Below, piece by piece: positions 6,479 through 8,502 of a stretch of 8,502 nt of DNA. Source of the DNA: Bacteroidota bacterium (lineage in GTDB: Bacteria; Bacteroidota; Bacteroidia; Bacteroidales; VadinHA17). Position 1 is the stretch's first letter, and each line of letters begins with the position of its first letter. The position numbers and the translations under genes are program-made. Location of the stretch: NCBI GenBank assembly GCA_030593185.1, contig JAUVHQ010000078.1:1-8502 (forward strand), written 5' to 3'. A model generated the notes under the pieces. The model was given only the letters and a program-made list of their open reading frames with translations, ran no database searches and was not told the origin of the DNA.

Positions 6479-7807
6479 TTATAAAAGTTTACTGGCTAAT
6501 TCAGCAAGAAAGCTTCTTTCTCCTTTTACTAGATTTACATGTGCAAAAAATTCCTGCCCGCGCATTTTGTCGGTGAGATATGTAAGTCCATTGGATCCTG
6601 TATCGAGGTAGGGGGAGTCAATTTGCTCTATATCTCCGGTGAAGATCAACTTTGTTCCTTCTCCTGCTCTGGTAATAATGGTTTTGACTTCATGTGGTGT
6701 AAGGTTCTGAGCTTCGTCAACAATAAAAAATATCTTTGACAAACTTCTACCCCTAATGTATGCCAGGGGGGTTATCAATAGCTTCTCCTCCTTTAACATT
6801 TCTTCTATTCTCTGATATTCATTGCTGTTCTGGTTAAACTTGTGTTTGATCACTGTAAGATTATCATGCAATGGTTGCATATAGGGGTCAAGCTTTTCCT
6901 GGACATCGCCGGGCAGGTATCCGAGATCCCTGTTAGCAAGAGGTACAATCGGCCGGGCAAGAAATATTTGCTTATAATTTTTTCGTTGATGCATGGCAGC
7001 AGCAAGTGCAAGTAAAGTTTTACCGGTACCTGCTTTACCGGTGAGCGCTACAAGTTGTATTTCTTGTCGTGTCAGGGCGTCAATAGAGAAAGTTTGCTCA
7101 GCATTGCGAGGATCAATCCCGTATACCGGTAATTTTTCAATACGGTTGATAAAATCATTGGATGGATTGTAATGCGCAAGAGCACTTGATTTATCGCTTT
7201 TAAGAATGAAATATTGGTGTGGTCGTGGCTTTTTAATTTGAGTAAATTCTTCTACCGGGATTCCTTCATTATTCTTGTATAATTTTGAAATCAGGTCGCT
7301 ATCCAGGTTTTCCAGAGTTGTTATCCCTTTATAAAGGTCGTCAATATTAGCAACTTTGTCAGTTTCATAATCCTGAGCCTGGATCCCAAGCGACTTGGCT
7401 TTCATCCTCAGGTTAATGTCCTTGGTAATTAGTGCAACATTCTTTTCAGGGTTCTTCTCACGGATAAAATCAGCTATAGCAAGGATCCTGTGATCAGGAG
7501 TTTTTTCGGGGAAAGATTCTGAAACTATTTTAGAAAATTCTTTTCCTGTTTCAATAAAAAGTTTCCCTCTTTTTATACCTAAAGAAATACCATCTGTAAA
7601 AAGCTGATCTCCTGAAAGTTTATCCAACTCACGGGTAAATTCCCTTGCATGAAAATTTATCAGATTATTTCCTTTTTTGAACTTATCCAGTTCTTCCAGT
7701 ACCACGATAGGGATAATTATATCATTTTCCTGGAAGTTGTAAAGACTTTTGTAATCGTGAAGTAATACGTTTGTATCGAGAATGAATATTTTCTTTTTCT
7801 TAGCCAT
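6479..7807 (-). CDS. PIN-PhoH family protein (PIN nuclease fused to PhoH ATPase)
   Basis: This 442-residue protein fuses an N-terminal PIN RNase domain to a C-terminal PhoH-type P-loop ATPase. PIN acidic residues are visible as D11 in FILDTNVLLHDYKSL, E38-E39 in VVLEELDKFKKG, D105 in TPDHRILAIA and D130 in LITKDINLRMKA. The PhoH part has Walker A GKAGTGKT (257-264), the block FLARPIVPLANRDLGYLPGD (282-301), Walker B IFFIVDEAQN (359-368) and FTGDIEQID (389-397). The architecture is that of PhoH2/YlaK-type proteins, which in characterised cases act as ATP-dependent RNA helicase-nucleases. A cytoplasmic RNA-processing role is inferred. In some actinobacteria such genes follow a small antitoxin gene (PhoAT); none is visible upstream here. 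The ATG at 7807 directly precedes MAKKKKIFILDTN, the normal start; no Shine-Dalgarno sequence is present, and a 12-bp palindrome overlaps the start. It appears to be the first gene of the minus-strand cluster. Confidence 0.94.
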   Translation of the reverse strand: MAKKKKIFILDTNVLLHDYKSLYNFQENDIIIPIVVLEELDKFKKGNNLINFHAREFTRELDKLSGDQLFTDGISLGIKRGKLFIETGKEFSKIVSESFPEKTPDHRILAIADFIREKNPEKNVALITKDINLRMKAKSLGIQAQDYETDKVANIDDLYKGITTLENLDSDLISKLYKNNEGIPVEEFTQIKKPRPHQYFILKSDKSSALAHYNPSNDFINRIEKLPVYGIDPRNAEQTFSIDALTRQEIQLVALTGKAGTGKTLLALAAAMHQRKNYKQIFLARPIVPLANRDLGYLPGDVQEKLDPYMQPLHDNLTVIKHKFNQNSNEYQRIEEMLKEEKLLITPLAYIRGRSLSKIFFIVDEAQNLTPHEVKTIITRAGEGTKLIFTGDIEQIDSPYLDTGSNGLTYLTDKMRGQEFFAHVNLVKGERSFLAELASKLL

Positions 7808-7822
7808 ACTTAAGTATTTTTA

Positions 7823-7854
7823 AAGAGGTCAAGAGGTCAAAAGGTCAAAATGTT
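7823..7854. repeat. Octamer tandem repeat just upstream of the PIN-PhoH gene
   Basis: The plus strand reads AAGAGGTC at 7823, AAGAGGTC at 7831, AAAAGGTC at 7839, then a degenerate AAAATGTT at 7847. Read in gene direction it is a GACCTCTT array ending 15 bases before the start codon, so it lies in the leader of that message. It could be an operator-like direct repeat or one of the short-word arrays found in the other spacers. Confidence 0.6.
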
Positions 7855-7943
7855 GACTCTAAACTCTTATTATATCCTTTACCTTATGCTAAATGTAATA
7901 AAAATTGTTATTTTTCATTAATTTGTAGTCATAATTAATCAAT

Positions 7944-7971
7944 CGGCAGTCAACAGTTGGCAGTCGGCAAA
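7944..7971. repeat. Heptamer array GGCAGTC-type
   Basis: Four successive 7-bp units: CGGCAGT (7944), CAACAGT (7951), TGGCAGT (7958), CGGCAAA (7965), running into an A-rich stretch. No matching inverted arm is seen beside it. It is intergenic, about 137 bp from the PIN-PhoH start. Confidence 0.6.
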
Positions 7972-8105
7972 AAAAAGAAAACAACACTTAAGCAATTAAA
8001 ACACAATTGCAACTGGATTTAGAAACTTAAATGTATATGTACCAAAAGATTTTTTTTGTAACTTTAAAAACAATCAGAAGAAATCGGTTGATTACTTAAT
8101 TATAT

Positions 8106-8121
8106 TCCCGATAAATCGGGA
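8106..8121. repeat. Short palindrome TCCCGATAAATCGGGA
   Basis: Two 7-bp arms, TCCCGAT and ATCGGGA, are separated by AA. As RNA it would form a 6-bp stem with a TAAA loop. It is too short of a T run for a confident terminator call and too far from the nitroreductase start (about 135 bp) to call an operator. Confidence 0.55.
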
Positions 8122-8142
8122 TTGAAAAGTATAAATAACCCG

Positions 8143-8174
8143 GTCTTCAGTTTGTCGACTGAAGACTGATGACT
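8143..8174. repeat. Perfect 9-bp hairpin extended by heptamer words
   Basis: GTCTTCAGT (8143-8151) and ACTGAAGAC (8158-8166) are exact reverse complements around a 6-base loop TTGTCG. The right side continues as a period-7 array: GTCGACT (8154), GAAGACT (8161), GATGACT (8168). It lies in the leader or promoter region of the nitroreductase gene, and could be a transcript structure or a member of the same short-word repeat class as in the other spacers. Confidence 0.65.
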
Positions 8175-8194
8175 TTAAAATAATAAAATTAGCC

Positions 8195-8232
8195 ATTTTA
8201 GGCAATCCAAACTTAAGGCATTGAATAGTTAC
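8195..8232 (+). repeat. Copy C of the 38-bp dispersed repeat, upstream of the nitroreductase
   Basis: It matches the minus strand of 318-355 at 34 of 38 positions without gaps. It ends 24 bases before the nitroreductase start codon and points into that gene, as copy A points into the partial acyltransferase. A shorter related copy (469-488) lies at the right end of the foldback. It may be a shared promoter or leader module, or the end of a repeat family. Confidence 0.75.
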
Positions 8233-8256
8233 AATTTATTTACTGATAACAAGATC

Positions 8257-8502
8257 ATGGAAATTCAGGAAGCAATATTAACACGGAGAAGTATTCGGAA
8301 ATACACAGATAAGAAAATTTCGGAAAATTTAATAAATACCATATTAAACGCTGCTATGTATGCCCCCTCAGCCATGAATCAGCAACCCTGGCATTTTATT
8401 GTGGTTGATGATGCTGAGGTTTTGAAAAAGTTAAGCAAGATACATCCATATGGAAAAATGCTTTCGGATGCAAGTCATGGCATCCTTGTATGTGGTGATG
8501 AA
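8257..8502 (+). CDS. Nitroreductase family protein, N-terminal part (runs off right edge)
   Basis: An open frame of 82 codons runs from the ATG at 8257 to the window edge. It starts MEIQEAILTRRSIRKYTDKK; the R10-R11-S12 segment binds the FMN phosphate in this family. YAPSAMNQQPWHFIVVDD (35-52) is the second hallmark FMN and substrate-site block. Such proteins are FMN-dependent, NAD(P)H-using oxidoreductases of about 170-220 residues acting on nitroaromatics, quinones, flavins or other acceptors; substrate cannot be inferred from this part. The start is fixed by the usual distance to the RRS motif. It is transcribed away from the rest of the cluster. The missing C-terminal half prevents checking the remaining FMN contacts. 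Confidence 0.9.
   Translation, partial: MEIQEAILTRRSIRKYTDKKISENLINTILNAAMYAPSAMNQQPWHFIVVDDAEVLKKLSKIHPYGKMLSDASHGILVCGDE

Larger units (their letters stand above)
7808..8256. other. Divergent intergenic region between the PIN-PhoH and nitroreductase genes
   Basis: This 449-bp region holds no supported gene; the best short open frames (for example 23 codons at 7850-7921) look accidental. It must contain the promoters of both flanking genes. Weak candidates are TAACTTTA at 8059-8066 on the plus strand and TACATTTA on the minus strand at 7890-7897, each one base off the Bacteroidota minus-7 element TAnnTTTG but without a clear TTTG about 19 bases upstream. Packed into it are an octamer array, a heptamer array, two palindromes and a copy of a 38-bp dispersed repeat, all listed separately. 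Confidence 0.6.

Noticed and set aside
6393..6739. Two plus-strand open frames across the SixA-like/PIN-PhoH junction
   Set aside because: Both are antisense to conserved coding sequence and have no motif or plausible start signal.
7850..7921. 23-codon hydrophobic open frame MLTLNSYYILYLMLN... on the plus strand
   Set aside because: It is short, starts within the octamer repeat, and its hydrophobicity follows from AT-rich sequence; nothing else supports translation.

Overview
The window is AT-rich and dense with genes. It looks like Bacteroidota, probably a Bacteroidales or Marinilabiliales-type environmental genome. This rests on the gene families seen (a standalone PIN-PhoH ATPase, a SixA-type phosphatase next to polyphosphate kinase 1, MtaB followed by lipid A-type acyltransferases), on start codons that mostly lack a strong Shine-Dalgarno sequence, and on short-word repeats in the spacers. 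The taxonomic call is inference; there is no rRNA gene in the window.

Six complete genes and one partial gene lie on the minus strand, read from right to left: PIN-PhoH ATPase (6479-7807), SixA-like phosphatase (5945-6451), Ppk1 (3735-5798), MtaB tRNA methylthiotransferase (2337-3635), inositol monophosphatase-family enzyme (1417-2211), LpxL/HtrB-type acyltransferase (513-1397), and the first 86 residues of a second acyltransferase (1-258) that runs off the left edge. At the right end a nitroreductase-family gene starts on the plus strand at 8257 and runs off the window, so 7808-8256 is a divergent intergenic region. PhoH-SixA (27 bp apart) and IMPase-acyltransferase (19 bp apart) look co-transcribed. 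The other joints have spacers of about 99-254 bp.

The genes are mostly housekeeping. Ppk1 and SixA fit a polyphosphate or phosphohistidine theme, PIN-PhoH is a likely RNA-unwinding nuclease, MtaB modifies A37 of ANN-decoding tRNAs, and the two tandem acyltransferases point to lipid A or another membrane lipid. No defence system, prophage, transposase or CRISPR array is visible.

The unexplained structure is in the spacers. Almost every one carries an imperfect array of a 7-9 bp word, each spacer with its own word, often paired with an inverted copy that can fold back. The largest is a foldback of about 185 bp between the two acyltransferase paralogs. A 38-bp segment at its left end recurs (34 of 38 identical, opposite orientation) immediately upstream of the nitroreductase almost 8 kb away; in both places it points into the downstream gene. 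This repeat system, rather than any gene, is the part most worth following up.
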